A stretch of 40,901 nucleotides of DNA from Gilliamella bombicola (GCF_900094945.1 NZ_FMAQ01000017.1:1-40901), one strand, 5' to 3'. Shown: positions 17,297 to 26,295, counted from the stretch's first letter. Program-made: numbers and translations. Notes: generated from the letters alone by a model not told the origin.

Positions 17297-17335
17297 AATA
17301 AATAAAATTACATTTAATTTGAATAAATATTCATT
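17297..17335 (+). promoter_or_regulatory. Tandem ARG boxes (ArgR operator) of argA
   Basis: The downstream box (17318-17335) holds TGAAT-AAAT-ATTCA, a perfect match to the ArgR core. The upstream box (17297-17314) holds TAAAT-AAAA-TTACA, a degenerate match. They are exactly 3 bases apart, the standard spacing for binding one ArgR hexamer. The pair ends 17 bases before the argA start and abuts its ribosome binding site, so ArgR could block both transcription and the leader region. Confidence 0.85.
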
Positions 17336-17352
17336 TTAAGGTGGTTGTAAAA

Positions 17353-18681
17353 ATGCAAGAACGTACAACTGAATTAGTTGATGGATTAAGACACTCAGTA
17401 CCTTATATTAATGCTCATCATGGGAAAACATTTGTGATTTTGCTCACAGGTGCGGTGTTAAAAAGTAATAATTATTCAAGTATCATCAGTGATATTGGTT
17501 TACTCTATAGTCTTGGTATTAAACTTGTTATTGTCAATGGTGCTCGTAATCAGATCGATGAATCTTTAAAAAAATATCATATTGTGCCGAAATATCATAA
17601 AAATACGCGCATCACTGATGCAGTGACGCTAGACATCATTAAACAAGTTACAGGATCATTACAACTTAATATTACCGCAAGTTTATCAATGAGTTTAAAT
17701 AATACCCCATTACAAGGTGCTCATATAAGTGTTGTCAGTGGTAATTTTGTAATTGCCCAACCATTGGGTGTAGATGATGGCGTTGATTATTGTCATACAG
17801 GTAAAATCCGACGAATCAATAACGAGGCGATAGCAGAACAGTTAGATCGCGGCTCTATTGTGTTATTAGGCCCAGTTGGTGTTTCGGTTACTGGAGAAAG
17901 TTTTAATTTAGCATCTGAGGATGTCGCAGCTGAAGTTGCCATTCGCTTAAAAGCGGATAAATTAATCAGCTTTTGTGCAGAACAAGGGGTTTTAGATGAA
18001 GAAGGTCGTGTTATTACTGACCTTTATCCAGTTGATGCAGATAATTATGTTAATCAAAAAGAACAGCAAGGCAAACATTTATCCAGTGAAGCACGGTTTT
18101 TACGCGCAGCATCGAAAGCATGCCGAAGTGGAGTTAGACGAAGCCACTTGGTAAGTTATTTGATTGATGGTTCGATTTTACAAGAATTATTTTCGCGCGA
18201 TGGAATTGGAACGCAAGTTGCAATGGAGCATTCAGAGAAGGTTCGTTCGGCAACGATTAACGATATTGGTGGGATTTTAGAACTTATTCGTCCACTGGAA
18301 GAACAAGGTGTATTGGTTAAACGATCTCGTGAACAATTAGAAATGGAGATTGATAAATTTACCATTATTGAACGTGATAACATGACAATAGGTTGTGCTG
18401 CACTTTACCCTTATCCTGAAGAAAAAATGGGCGAAATGGCCTGTGTAGCTATTCACCCAGACTATCGTAGCTCGTCTCGGGGAAACGTATTAATTGAAAA
18501 GTTAACTGAAAAAGCAACCCAGTTAGGATTAGAAAAAATATTTGTTCTCACTACTCGCAGTATTCACTGGTTTAGGGAAAAAGGATTCAATCCAGCAGAG
18601 GTAGATGATTTGCCAATTAAAAAAAAGCAACTTTATAATTATCAACGAAATTCAAAAATTTTAATGCTTGATATTATTTAG
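17353..18681 (+). CDS. argA: N-acetylglutamate synthase
   Basis: ArgA acetylates L-glutamate with acetyl-CoA, the first step of arginine synthesis. The 442-aa product (E. coli 443) has an N-terminal amino-acid-kinase-like domain ([34 protein letters not shown]) that binds arginine in the family. The C-terminal GNAT acetyltransferase domain has [14 protein letters not shown] and the end [15 protein letters not shown] at 17353 is chosen over GTG at 17341: it gives [11 protein letters not shown] aligned with E. coli, and AAGGTGG at 17338-17344 is then correctly spaced as ribosome binding site. Tandem ARG boxes upstream indicate ArgR repression. Confidence 0.95.
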   Translation: MQERTTELVDGLRHSVPYINAHHGKTFVILLTGAVLKSNNYSSIISDIGLLYSLGIKLVIVNGARNQIDESLKKYHIVPKYHKNTRITDAVTLDIIKQVTGSLQLNITASLSMSLNNTPLQGAHISVVSGNFVIAQPLGVDDGVDYCHTGKIRRINNEAIAEQLDRGSIVLLGPVGVSVTGESFNLASEDVAAEVAIRLKADKLISFCAEQGVLDEEGRVITDLYPVDADNYVNQKEQQGKHLSSEARFLRAASKACRSGVRRSHLVSYLIDGSILQELFSRDGIGTQVAMEHSEKVRSATINDIGGILELIRPLEEQGVLVKRSREQLEMEIDKFTIIERDNMTIGCAALYPYPEEKMGEMACVAIHPDYRSSSRGNVLIEKLTEKATQLGLEKIFVLTTRSIHWFREKGFNPAEVDDLPIKKKQLYNYQRNSKILMLDII

Positions 18682-18755
18682 ATTTTTTTGATATTAAATA
18701 TTAAAAATAGTATTGTCATTAATTAAGACTCTTTTTTATTATTTTGGTTTGAAAA

Positions 18756-19727
18756 TTAGTCAATTAGTTGATTAGCTAACTCATCACTAATGACTAATAT
18801 ATCAATATAATTTGCATTTAATGCTGCAACTAAGCTATTAAGTTTTTCGGGATCACCACTAGCACAAATTTTAAGTGGGATTTGTTTTAGTTTATCTAAG
18901 GTGACGCCAATAATTTGATTAGAGAATGGTGTATCTAATTCAGCTCCATTTTTATCATAGAATCGAGATAAGATATCGCCCACAATTTTTTTATTGGTAA
19001 TTGTTTGGAATAGTTCTCCATAAAAACCGTACCAAATTGAACTTTTGGATATGGCGGGACAACCTATACTAAACAATGCTACTGTTATCTTATTCCACCA
19101 ATCTTTTAACTCTTTCATGTGCTGAGTTTTTTCAATTTCAGCTTTCAATTTAGATGTGTCGACAATGGCTGGGTAATCAATTAATATCGATTTACTTTTC
19201 AGTTTGTTGGATAATTTATAGGCAATATTATTAACATGATATTTTGTTTCAATTTTTCCAGAAGGTCCACCAATCATTGGTACAATGGTTATATTGCCAA
19301 ACGTATTATTATCATTTTTTAAACTATCAACAATATAATTAATTGAGCGTCCCCAAGATATACCAATAACATCGTTATCGTGAATATTTTTAAGTAATAC
19401 ACTAGATGTTACATTACACACAATTTGATTTTTCGTATCATTATCTAAATTGGGGTTAACAGGCACAACAATAACTTGTTTTAAATTAAATTGACTACAA
19501 ATTTTTTCTTCTAAGGCGATATTGGGTAATAAATCATAATTAATTGAAATAGAGACGAGGCCTAATTCACGTATTGTTTTTAGCATTCGGCTTATGCTCG
19601 ACCTATGTATATGAACTATTTTTGCTATCTCTGACTGCGTTTTATTTTCTTCATAATACAGCTGTGCAATTTTAATTAACATTTTATGTTGCTCAAAATC
19701 GTTATTGCTAAAATTGTGATTTATCAT
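18756..19727 (-). CDS. sorC: SorC-family sugar-responsive transcriptional regulator
   Basis: A 323-aa protein with an N-terminal helix-turn-helix (about 16-60, including YYEENKTQSEIAKIVHIHRS and SISRMLKTIRELG) and a C-terminal sugar-phosphate-binding domain of the SorC type (GISWGRSINYIVDSL, IVPMIGGPSG, and DILVISDELANQLI at the end). SorC regulators bind phosphorylated sugars and control the adjacent operon. It is the last gene in the minus-strand sor group, 114 bases after sorE, with a long inverted repeat between them. In Klebsiella sorC is first, so the order here differs. The symbol rests on the family and on neighbouring sorE. Confidence 0.85.
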   Translation of the reverse strand: MINHNFSNNDFEQHKMLIKIAQLYYEENKTQSEIAKIVHIHRSSISRMLKTIRELGLVSISINYDLLPNIALEEKICSQFNLKQVIVVPVNPNLDNDTKNQIVCNVTSSVLLKNIHDNDVIGISWGRSINYIVDSLKNDNNTFGNITIVPMIGGPSGKIETKYHVNNIAYKLSNKLKSKSILIDYPAIVDTSKLKAEIEKTQHMKELKDWWNKITVALFSIGCPAISKSSIWYGFYGELFQTITNKKIVGDILSRFYDKNGAELDTPFSNQIIGVTLDKLKQIPLKICASGDPEKLNSLVAALNANYIDILVISDELANQLID

Positions 19728-19779
19728 CGTAGCGTTATCTTATTATCTATTGTTTTAAAAATATTAGTCTATTTAATAA

Positions 19780-19821
19780 CATCAAGAAGTCATTTATTTT
19801 CAGCATGATGACATCTTGATG
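19780..19821 (-). other. Inverted repeat between sorE and the regulator gene
   Basis: CATCAAGAAGTCAT (19780-19793) and ATGACATCTTGATG (19808-19821) pair at 13 of 14 positions around a 14-base loop. No T run follows on the minus strand. It may reduce or process read-through from sorE into the regulator gene, or act as an operator. Confidence 0.5.
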
Positions 19822-19841
19822 CTAGTAGAGTATATCAAAAA

Positions 19842-21086
19842 TTAAGGTTCAATATCAGGAAAATAATTTAATATAAAATCTTCGGCTTCTTTTGACCAAA
19901 TCCCATGATTTTTAATAAGTATTTGTTTCAATGTAATATCGTCTTTACTATCAGTTAATGATTCTATATTTTTAATGTCAAATTGCTTATGGGTATAAAC
20001 TAATTTTTTACCACCTTTAATTTTATCTTGCATTTGAGTGATTTTACTAGCTTGGTTGATCCCCAGAATATGTGAAACAATTTTAGCTACATCAACAGCT
20101 CCAGCTTCAATAAGTTTGACTGCCTCACGCATATCGTCGGTATTTCCACCAGATGTTCCAACAATGTGGGTAAAGTTATAATGGACATCATAAAAGTTAA
20201 TTTCAGCTAAAAAATCTTTATTCTGCGGACCTGCAAAAAAGTTAAGACAACCGTCAAAAGCTAATAATTTTGATGCTAAATGAATTAATTCTTGTGAAGG
20301 TAAAAAAACAAAAACATCATCAAAACTACCTTTGGTCGAAAGGCTTTTTAATGATTCTAATTGGTCATCAACATTTGATATATCAACAAATTCAAGTTCA
20401 ATACCATTACGAGGAGGATACAACGTTTTAAGATGAGCTATTTTTTCTTTACTCCGTCCTGTGACAACCACTTTTTTAGGTTTTATTGGTCCCCCTAGAG
20501 CATAATCAATTGCCAACATCCCCATCGGGCCTGTTCCACCTAAAATTAACAGATCCCCACCGTGTTTTATGCCCATAACATGTTGGTAACTATTAGGTTT
20601 TAAATGATAATTAGCATTAAATGCGCCAATAACACAGGATAAAGGTTCAATTAAAGCACCCTCAAAGTAGGTGTTACCATCATAGGGAATTAAACAATCT
20701 TGTTTTAATACATCATGATTAATGATCATATAAGTAGCGCATCCTCCTGTGTATGGATAAGAATAACCGACACAATAAGGACTATCCTTAAGTTGTAGAT
20801 TCGCTTGTACTACATATTTTTTTCCCGCTTTAAATTTGTGCTGCCAATTTTTTCCAACTTCTAAAATTTCACCACAGCATTCGTGACCAATGATGATAGG
20901 ATTATTGACTAAATCAGGTGGTGTTTTTTTATGATCTTCTCCTTGATTGACTAATTTCAATGAAGACATGCACATGCTATCTACAATTACCGAAACTAGA
21001 ATTTCATCATCATTTATTTGTGGAAGTTCAAACGACTCTAATCGTAAATCATTTTTACCATATAACCTAACCGCTTGAGTTTTCAT
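19842..21086 (-). CDS. sorE: L-sorbose 1-phosphate reductase
   Basis: SorE reduces L-sorbose 1-phosphate to D-glucitol 6-phosphate. The 414-aa medium-chain dehydrogenase matches the Klebsiella SorE pattern: MKTQAVRLYGKNDLRLESFE at the start, IIGHECCGEIL (65-75) with Cys39, His68 and Glu69 as likely zinc ligands, VEPLSCVIGAFNANYHL-type segment at about 147-162, the nucleotide loop LGGTGPMG (182-189), NFFAGPQ and VGTSGGNTDDMREAV. It lies 179 bases after the IID gene; that gap holds no gene and could contain a separate promoter, though none is clear. A ribosome binding site (AGAGGAA) precedes the start. Its product is the substrate of SrlD, encoded 7 kb to the right. Confidence 0.93.
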   Translation of the reverse strand: MKTQAVRLYGKNDLRLESFELPQINDDEILVSVIVDSMCMSSLKLVNQGEDHKKTPPDLVNNPIIIGHECCGEILEVGKNWQHKFKAGKKYVVQANLQLKDSPYCVGYSYPYTGGCATYMIINHDVLKQDCLIPYDGNTYFEGALIEPLSCVIGAFNANYHLKPNSYQHVMGIKHGGDLLILGGTGPMGMLAIDYALGGPIKPKKVVVTGRSKEKIAHLKTLYPPRNGIELEFVDISNVDDQLESLKSLSTKGSFDDVFVFLPSQELIHLASKLLAFDGCLNFFAGPQNKDFLAEINFYDVHYNFTHIVGTSGGNTDDMREAVKLIEAGAVDVAKIVSHILGINQASKITQMQDKIKGGKKLVYTHKQFDIKNIESLTDSKDDITLKQILIKNHGIWSKEAEDFILNYFPDIEP

Positions 21087-21265
21087 ATATTCCTCTTTGA
21101 TAAGTTAAATCTTGTTGAAGGGCAGACACAAAAAGGCTGAAAGATTTTATTTGTATTGTGTTAGAATAAATAAAATAACTGACTAACCTTTTTGCGTACT
21201 TTTTGAATTTTAGTTATTGAACTTAAAACCCATTAAATTTTAATAAACATTTAGTTATCATTTTG

Positions 21266-22096
21266 TTAAGCAAGTATTCCTAAACCATATCCAATTATAC
21301 CTACAGCAAAAAGTATAAAAATTAGCATTATTGGACTTACTTTTTTCCTGAGTAGTTTCATCATTAAGAGTGTTAAGCCAAGCGGTAATAAGCCAGGGAC
21401 AAGATCATTAAGTATACTTTGAACTGTCATTGTGATTTGGTTACCATTTATGTCAGCTGTTTGAGATACAACTAATGGAACGTTAATTGAAGTCCATTTT
21501 GTGACCAACACTCCCATGATAAATAATCCAAGAATTGATGCACCTTCTGTCAATTTTGGTAAAATATTGCCGGAAAGATCTTTAACAATACCTATTCCTT
21601 TCGATAAACCATAAGTCAATCCATACCATTTCATAGCAAGCCTAACTAAATTAAACAGAATAAAAAACAGCAATGGACCGGCTATATTTCCAGAAAGTGC
21701 TAATGAAGCACCGAGTGCTGCTGTGATTGGGCGAAGTGTTCCCCATACCAATGGATCACCGACACCGGCTAAAGGTCCCATCAATCCAATTTTTAAACTG
21801 TTAATCGTCCCATCTGTAATAGGTGCACCGTTAGCTCTTGCTTCTTCCATTGCCATTGTGACACCAAGTATAGGGCCACACATCGCAGGAGTAGTATTAA
21901 AAAAAGCGAGGTGTCGTTTTAAGGCTTCACGTTGTTCTTCTTTTGTTTTATAGACTCGTTTTATTGTTGGTATCATATCCACACAAAATGCCAAAGCGTG
22001 AATTCGTTCATAGTTAAAAGAAGCTTGTTGGAAATTAGATCGAATAAACGTACTAATAATATCTTTCTTTTGAATGGTATTTATCATTTCTTTCAT
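21266..22096 (-). CDS. sorM: PTS system IID component, mannose/sorbose family
   Basis: A 276-aa membrane subunit of a mannose-family PTS permease. It carries the IID hallmarks: an N-terminal cytoplasmic part with SFNYERIHALAFCVDMIP, the FFNTTPAMCGPILGV segment (69-83), the GLMGPLAGVGDPLVWGTLRPI motif region (108-128), then several C-terminal membrane helices. With IIC it forms the transport channel for a sugar phosphorylated by IIB. It follows IIC after 17 bases. L-sorbose is the likely substrate because sorE lies next; the mannose family also transports mannose, fructose and amino sugars. Confidence 0.9.
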   Translation of the reverse strand: MKEMINTIQKKDIISTFIRSNFQQASFNYERIHALAFCVDMIPTIKRVYKTKEEQREALKRHLAFFNTTPAMCGPILGVTMAMEEARANGAPITDGTINSLKIGLMGPLAGVGDPLVWGTLRPITAALGASLALSGNIAGPLLFFILFNLVRLAMKWYGLTYGLSKGIGIVKDLSGNILPKLTEGASILGLFIMGVLVTKWTSINVPLVVSQTADINGNQITMTVQSILNDLVPGLLPLGLTLLMMKLLRKKVSPIMLIFILFAVGIIGYGLGILA

Positions 22097-22113
22097 AATA
22101 AAATCCTTGTTAA

Positions 22114-22932
22114 TTAATCATCTAATTCATCATCGGCAATGATTGGTCTGCTATTTGTTGATCGATTTATTGAATCTTCATTGTTTTTAACCGTATTAAA
22201 TTTAGAATTTAATTGAACATAAATAATGGCAAAGATGACCCCTAAAATACCAAATGACAGGAGGCTAAAGTTTAGGTATCCACCCAAAATAAAACCCAGA
22301 TAGAAAAATGGTGCTAAGTATTTGACCATCATCATATTTAAAACCATGGCATAACCGACAACCACAATAAATCCACCAGCAACAGCAAGGCCGCCAGTAA
22401 CAATATCGGGTAATAAATTTAATAATCTATTTACTGTGTTTGCATCAACATATATAGCAACTAATGTCGCCGGAATTGCCACTCTTAGCGCTTGAACAAA
22501 AAGTGCACTAAAATGTAATAATTCTATTTTTCTAAATTGGACTTTTTCAGCTGCACTATCTGCTTCATGTTGAAAGGCCACAGTGATGGTTCTAGCAAAT
22601 ACCGTAAGTACTTGGCCTGCTGCAGCAACTGGCAATGCGATAGCGATACCTGTTTGGATATCTTGTTTACCGACCACAACTAAAATAGTTGATATAACAC
22701 TGGCTAATGCTGAATCGGGTGACTGCGCTGCTCCAATGTTCATCCAACCTAATGCGATAAGTTCCAATGTACCTCCAAGAATAATTCCAGTTTTGACGTC
22801 TCCTAAAATTAAACCAATTACAGTACAGGAAATTAATGGACGATGGGTTTGAAACTCATCCAGCACACTCCCCATACCAGCCACACAAGAAAAAATAAAA
22901 ACTAATATGATTTGAAATAATGAAATCTCCAT
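22114..22932 (-). CDS. sorA: PTS system IIC component, mannose/sorbose family
   Basis: A 272-aa polytopic membrane protein with the IIC pattern: THRPLISCTVIGLILGDVKT (29-48), GGTLELIALGWMNIGAAQSP (53-72), then DSALASVISTILVV and further helices, and an acidic hydrophilic C-terminal tail. It forms the sugar-translocating part of the permease with IID. The start ATG at 22932 follows GGAGG. The gene lies 33 bases after IIB and 17 before IID in one operon. Confidence 0.9.
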   Translation of the reverse strand: MEISLFQIILVFIFSCVAGMGSVLDEFQTHRPLISCTVIGLILGDVKTGIILGGTLELIALGWMNIGAAQSPDSALASVISTILVVVGKQDIQTGIAIALPVAAAGQVLTVFARTITVAFQHEADSAAEKVQFRKIELLHFSALFVQALRVAIPATLVAIYVDANTVNRLLNLLPDIVTGGLAVAGGFIVVVGYAMVLNMMMVKYLAPFFYLGFILGGYLNFSLLSFGILGVIFAIIYVQLNSKFNTVKNNEDSINRSTNSRPIIADDELDD

Positions 22933-22965
22933 TATTGCCTCCTATTTTGTTATTAATAGTGATTA

Positions 22966-23457
22966 TTAATATGGAAATTCTTGTTCAAGAAGTTTGATAA
23001 AATCGACAAAAGGATCGGTAATCACCACTTTTAAATAAAGATTTACTCCAATATCATGCATTTTTCTAAATGCCGATACGTCGTTTTCATCAACAGAAAC
23101 AGCTTTAGTAATTTGTTTTTTACCAGCTTTGAATGACATACCTCCAATATTGACATTTTTAATAGGAACGCCTGCTTGAATTAAGCGCAACACATCGGTT
23201 GGATTGGTAAATAGATAAAATACGGTATCATGTTCATATTTTATGTTTTTATAAACAGCTACAGCTTTTTCAATGCTCACCACCGAAACTTTAGTGCCTG
23301 GAGGGGCTGCTTGTTTAACGAGTGTTGCACGGATCTCATCATTGGCAACTTCATCACTTACAACAATTATTCTTTCTGCTTTGGCTTCTTTGGTCCAAAC
23401 AGTTGTCACTTGTCCGTGAATTAAACGATCATCAATACGAACTAAATTTATAATCAT
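22966..23457 (-). CDS. sorB: PTS system IIB component, mannose/sorbose family
   Basis: A 163-aa soluble protein that takes phosphate from IIA and passes it to the incoming sugar. The phosphorylation site is His14 in RIDDRLIHGQV (7-17), the invariant IIB-Man motif; the conserved IGGMSFKAGKKQITKAV region is at about 103-119. The start codon follows the IIA stop without any spacer (TAAATG), so the two are translationally coupled. Confidence 0.93.
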   Translation of the reverse strand: MIINLVRIDDRLIHGQVTTVWTKEAKAERIIVVSDEVANDEIRATLVKQAAPPGTKVSVVSIEKAVAVYKNIKYEHDTVFYLFTNPTDVLRLIQAGVPIKNVNIGGMSFKAGKKQITKAVSVDENDVSAFRKMHDIGVNLYLKVVITDPFVDFIKLLEQEFPY

Positions 23458-23877
23458 TTATAGATCCTCCTCTATACATGCATTTTTAGATAATGATTTG
23501 AATGACTTGATAAAATCCAATTTGACGTTGTCCAGTTGTTCAAATGCGTTTTCAATATTGATTAAGGAGTAATCAGAATTTAATAACTCCAAACAAAGTG
23601 GTAAGGAGAGCCCACTGATAACTTCAATATTTCTTAGTTTCAGCGCTAATATTGCTGCCGCGTTATAAGGACTACCAGAAAAAATATCTGTGATAATAAT
23701 GAATTGTTGGTTTTCTGATTGGTTAATAATTTTTAGATATTTATCTTGCAAACTATCAATACCTTCACCAGGTTCAAAGGTTATTGCATATAAATTAAGG
23801 TATTTTCCCGCTATCATTTCAATACTTTTTTTCATTTCAATAGCAATATTTCCATGCCCAGATAAAATAAAATTCAT
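23458..23877 (-). CDS. sorF: PTS system IIA component, mannose/sorbose family
   Basis: A 139-aa cytoplasmic phosphocarrier, first gene of the minus-strand sor operon. The phosphorylated histidine is His8 in ILSGHGN, the mannose-family IIA motif, and the second conserved region DIFSGSPYNAAA is at about 64-75. It receives phosphate from HPr and donates it to IIB. The start follows GAGGG. Klebsiella sor operons begin sorC-sorD-sorF; here nothing precedes sorF in the operon. Confidence 0.92.
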   Translation of the reverse strand: MNFILSGHGNIAIEMKKSIEMIAGKYLNLYAITFEPGEGIDSLQDKYLKIINQSENQQFIIITDIFSGSPYNAAAILALKLRNIEVISGLSLPLCLELLNSDYSLINIENAFEQLDNVKLDFIKSFKSLSKNACIEEDL

Positions 23878-23886
23878 ATTAAACCC

Positions 23887-23974
23887 TCACAAATTCTCTT
23901 AATGTTTCACAAATGTTAAATTGAATTTATTCTCACATTTGATCTAAGTAAATCACTAATGTGAAAAAATGTGA
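23887..23974 (-). promoter_or_regulatory. Candidate operator region of the sor operon
   Basis: The 239-base space upstream of sorF is AT-rich and repeats a TCAC/GTGA motif. TCACAAAT occurs at 23887 and 23907 (20 bases apart), TCACATTT at 23933, the near-palindrome TCACTAATGTGA at 23953-23964 and another TGTGA at 23970. These could be sites for the SorC-like regulator, CRP half sites, or both. No clear -10/-35 pair was assigned, and nothing recognisable was seen in 23975-24116. Confidence 0.4.
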
Positions 23975-24116
23975 TATAGATTTGATTTTTGTGCCAAATA
24001 AATAAAAATAATATTATTTGTTTTTGTAAAAAATGATATTTGTATGATTATTAATGTGATTTGTTTTTAAAGCTTGAAGGTGATGATTTTGATGTGTAAT
24101 GGTGTGTGAAAAACTA

Positions 24117-24788
24117 TTAAGACTTCATTGCATTATCTAAAATTTGCATAGTAAATGACTTTTTAAGATAAAATCCTCTAGGGCGAGTTAAAATAATTTG
24201 CCCATTTTCACCAATTGCTTCAGTAAGTGCTTGTCCATTGGCCGCTTTGGGTCTGAGTTGTAGATAGGTGCCATAATGAGCGGTAATTTTTTCAACCTGC
24301 CCTAGCGCTATCATATCCATTAATTCTTCCCAGTCTTGCTTGAGTTGTCGCTCTTGTTCTTGAGTTGGTGTCCACAAAATAGGTTTTCCTACTTTTCGGT
24401 CAGCAAGAGGAATCGTTCTTTCGCCTTCTATTGGAATCCAAAGTACTTTTGTTAGTTTATATTTAACATGGCTAGTTTCCCAAATAACGCCATGATTAGC
24501 CATTAATGGTGTGACGCTGACAAAAGTCGTTTCTAACGGTTTACCTTGTTTATCAACGGGAATCGTTTTCAGTTCAATCCCTAAATTGGCAAAATCACGT
24601 TCAGCCTTACTACCAGCATTAGCACCTAAAAAAATTTCGATAAGATTACCTACCCAACCTTTTTGTTTGCTTAAATCCGCGGGGATAGGAATGTTTAAAT
24701 ATTGTGCTATTTCTCCAAAAGTATAACCCGCCACTAACTGCGCACGATGTAACAATTTTTGTTCACTATTAGGAAAAAATATAGGCAT
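24117..24788 (-). CDS. mutH: DNA mismatch repair endonuclease MutH
   Basis: MutH nicks the unmethylated strand at hemimethylated GATC sites when activated by MutL. The 223-aa product (E. coli 229) has the catalytic set of the family: Glu51 (LIEIFLGA), Asp65, and Glu72/Lys74 in the ELK motif (GIELKTIP). It ends with the family GFYLKKSFT region. Its presence implies Dam-directed mismatch repair in this organism. It lies alone, between the sor operon and an FMN reductase gene, all on the minus strand; gaps of 239 and 72 bases suggest separate control from sor. Confidence 0.95.
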   Translation of the reverse strand: MPIFFPNSEQKLLHRAQLVAGYTFGEIAQYLNIPIPADLSKQKGWVGNLIEIFLGANAGSKAERDFANLGIELKTIPVDKQGKPLETTFVSVTPLMANHGVIWETSHVKYKLTKVLWIPIEGERTIPLADRKVGKPILWTPTQEQERQLKQDWEELMDMIALGQVEKITAHYGTYLQLRPKAANGQALTEAIGENGQIILTRPRGFYLKKSFTMQILDNAMKS

Positions 24789-24860
24789 GAGAAAACGAAT
24801 TAATTTGCTTGCTAAGAAAACACAGCCAATTATATTGACTGTGAATAGTAAAATAAAGCG

Positions 24861-25412
24861 TTATTGGCTTAACTTTTCAACCCAGCTAGCATAGCTATTA
24901 ATGATAACAGTTAAAAACTCTTCACTTTTAGAGGTAATATTACCGCTTTCATCAAAAGCAGCATTTATATTGCCAATATAAGCTTCAGGTTGTTGTAATG
25001 TTGGCATATCTAAAAAGACTAAAGATTGTCGTAATTGATGATTAGCGCCAAACCCACCAATTGCACCTTGTGAAACGGAAACAACCGCTGCAGGTTTTTT
25101 TGACCAAACACTCTTACCATAAGGACGCGAACCAACATCTATAGCATTTTTGATCACTGCCGGTAAGCCCCGATTATATTCTGGTGTCACAAAAATAACA
25201 CCCTGACAATCGGCTATTTCTTGACGAAAACGAGAATAAGAGGCCGGAGGGGCATTATTATCAATATCTTCATTATATAAAGGTAAATCCCCAATTTGGA
25301 TAATTTGTAACGAAAGTGATGGTGGTGCTATTTTCTGAAAAACTTTTGCTACTTTTAAGTTATAAGAGTCTTTACGTAAACTCCCAACCAGTACAGCAAT
25401 TTTTTTACTCAT
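24861..25412 (-). CDS. NADPH-dependent FMN reductase family protein
   Basis: A 183-aa flavodoxin-like protein of the NADPH-dependent FMN reductase family (the group of E. coli ChrR/YieF). The FMN phosphate loop is GSLRKDSYN (residues 10-18), TPEYNRGLP binds the flavin in the middle, and GAIGGFGANHQLRQSLVFLD follows. Such enzymes reduce quinones, chromate or free FMN; the substrate here is not evident. The ATG at 25412 is chosen because the motif then begins near residue 10, as in the family, and GGAG lies upstream; an earlier ATG at 25445 would add eleven residues. It lies just after dps, so a role in oxidative-stress defence is possible. Confidence 0.85.
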   Translation of the reverse strand: MSKKIAVLVGSLRKDSYNLKVAKVFQKIAPPSLSLQIIQIGDLPLYNEDIDNNAPPASYSRFRQEIADCQGVIFVTPEYNRGLPAVIKNAIDVGSRPYGKSVWSKKPAAVVSVSQGAIGGFGANHQLRQSLVFLDMPTLQQPEAYIGNINAAFDESGNITSKSEEFLTVIINSYASWVEKLSQ

Positions 25413-25433
25413 CTTAAATCTCCACATATTTTT

Positions 25434-25462
25434 AATAAGAGGCACTGAATATGCCTCTTATT
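25434..25462 (-). terminator. Inverted repeat between dps and the FMN reductase gene
   Basis: AATAAGAGGCA (25434-25444) and TGCCTCTTATT (25452-25462) pair perfectly over 11 bp with a 7-base loop. On the minus strand, the direction of dps, no T run follows, so termination may be incomplete and some transcripts could read into the reductase gene. Confidence 0.5.
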
Positions 25463-25483
25463 TTATTCATTAATAATTATTTA

Positions 25484-26020
25484 TTAATGTCCTGATGAGT
25501 CGACTTTTCGTCCGGCTTCAAATAAGAACCATGCACGTTGTTCCGTTTGATCTATCCACTCTTCAATTAAACTTGCTGTAGCCGTATCGTTGTACTTATC
25601 ACAGATATCATGTGCTACACGCATACGTTCTGTTAGTCTTACATTATCTTGGCAAAGTTCGGCAAGCATATCTGATGGTTCAACAAAATCAGCATCATTA
25701 TCAGAAATGCTTTGTAATTTAGCGATATGACCGATTGAACGTAGTGTTGTTCCGCCTAATTTACGTACACGTTCTGCAATTGGATCTGTCATGGCAAATA
25801 GTTCTTCACCATGATCATCTAACATTAAATGGTAATCACGGAAATGAGGACCACTAACATGCCAATGAAAGTTTTTAGTTTTTAAATATAAAGCAAAAAC
25901 ATCTGCTAAAACAGAATTCATTGCTCCAGAAATATCTTTTGACGCTTTTTGACCTAAGTCAGTAGGGAATAAAATTGCTGTTTGTTGTAATTTTTTTGCT
26001 GAGGTAATACTTTTAGCCAT
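25484..26020 (-). CDS. dps: DNA-binding ferritin-like protein Dps
   Basis: Dps forms a 12-subunit shell that oxidises and stores iron and coats DNA in starvation or peroxide stress. The 178-aa product (E. coli 167) has the Lys-rich N-terminal DNA-binding tail. The ferroxidase residues are His52 in KNFHWHVSGPHF, then His64, Asp68 and Glu72 in RDYHLMLDDHGEELF. The C-terminal helix includes EEWIDQTEQRAWFLFEAG. The start follows AAGGAG. It is divergent from the srl operon across 275 bases; no sigma38 or OxyR site was convincingly identified there. Confidence 0.95.
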   Translation of the reverse strand: MAKSITSAKKLQQTAILFPTDLGQKASKDISGAMNSVLADVFALYLKTKNFHWHVSGPHFRDYHLMLDDHGEELFAMTDPIAERVRKLGGTTLRSIGHIAKLQSISDNDADFVEPSDMLAELCQDNVRLTERMRVAHDICDKYNDTATASLIEEWIDQTEQRAWFLFEAGRKVDSSGH

Positions 26021-26222
26021 AATATATTCTCCTTAAATTGAATAATAAAACAACGCTTTTGTACCAAGTTACGCCAACTCACAATTAATGTCCAATAAAA
26101 ATCAGCTATTTTTAGCTATTACTGTTATTTCAGCAATCTATCACTTTCATTTATTTGCTTTATTTTAAATTAATTGTTTTTTGTGTTAATTTTCTTTTAA
26201 ATTGAAAGATATTTTTTCAAAT

Positions 26223-26269
26223 TGTGATCTATTTAAAAGTTTTTGTGGTTTGGTGTTGATATTATCAAC
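26223..26269 (+). promoter_or_regulatory. Candidate srl promoter with CRP site and palindromic operator
   Basis: TGTGATCT at 26223-26230 is a perfect left half of a CRP site (right half weak; frame 26223-26238). TATTAT at 26260-26265 is a plausible -10. A start near 26272 would place the CRP centre at about -41.5, the usual class II position. The -10 lies inside the palindrome GTTGATA-T-TATCAAC (26255-26269), a likely site for a repressor such as SrlR. No good -35 is seen, as expected for a CRP-dependent promoter. Confidence 0.5.
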
Positions 26270-26295
26270 TCGAATTCAACTCAATAGGAGACAAT

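Noticed and set aside
21087-21265. Possible extra gene between the IID gene and sorE
   Set aside because: No frame of useful length with a start and ribosome binding site; only AT-rich spacer.
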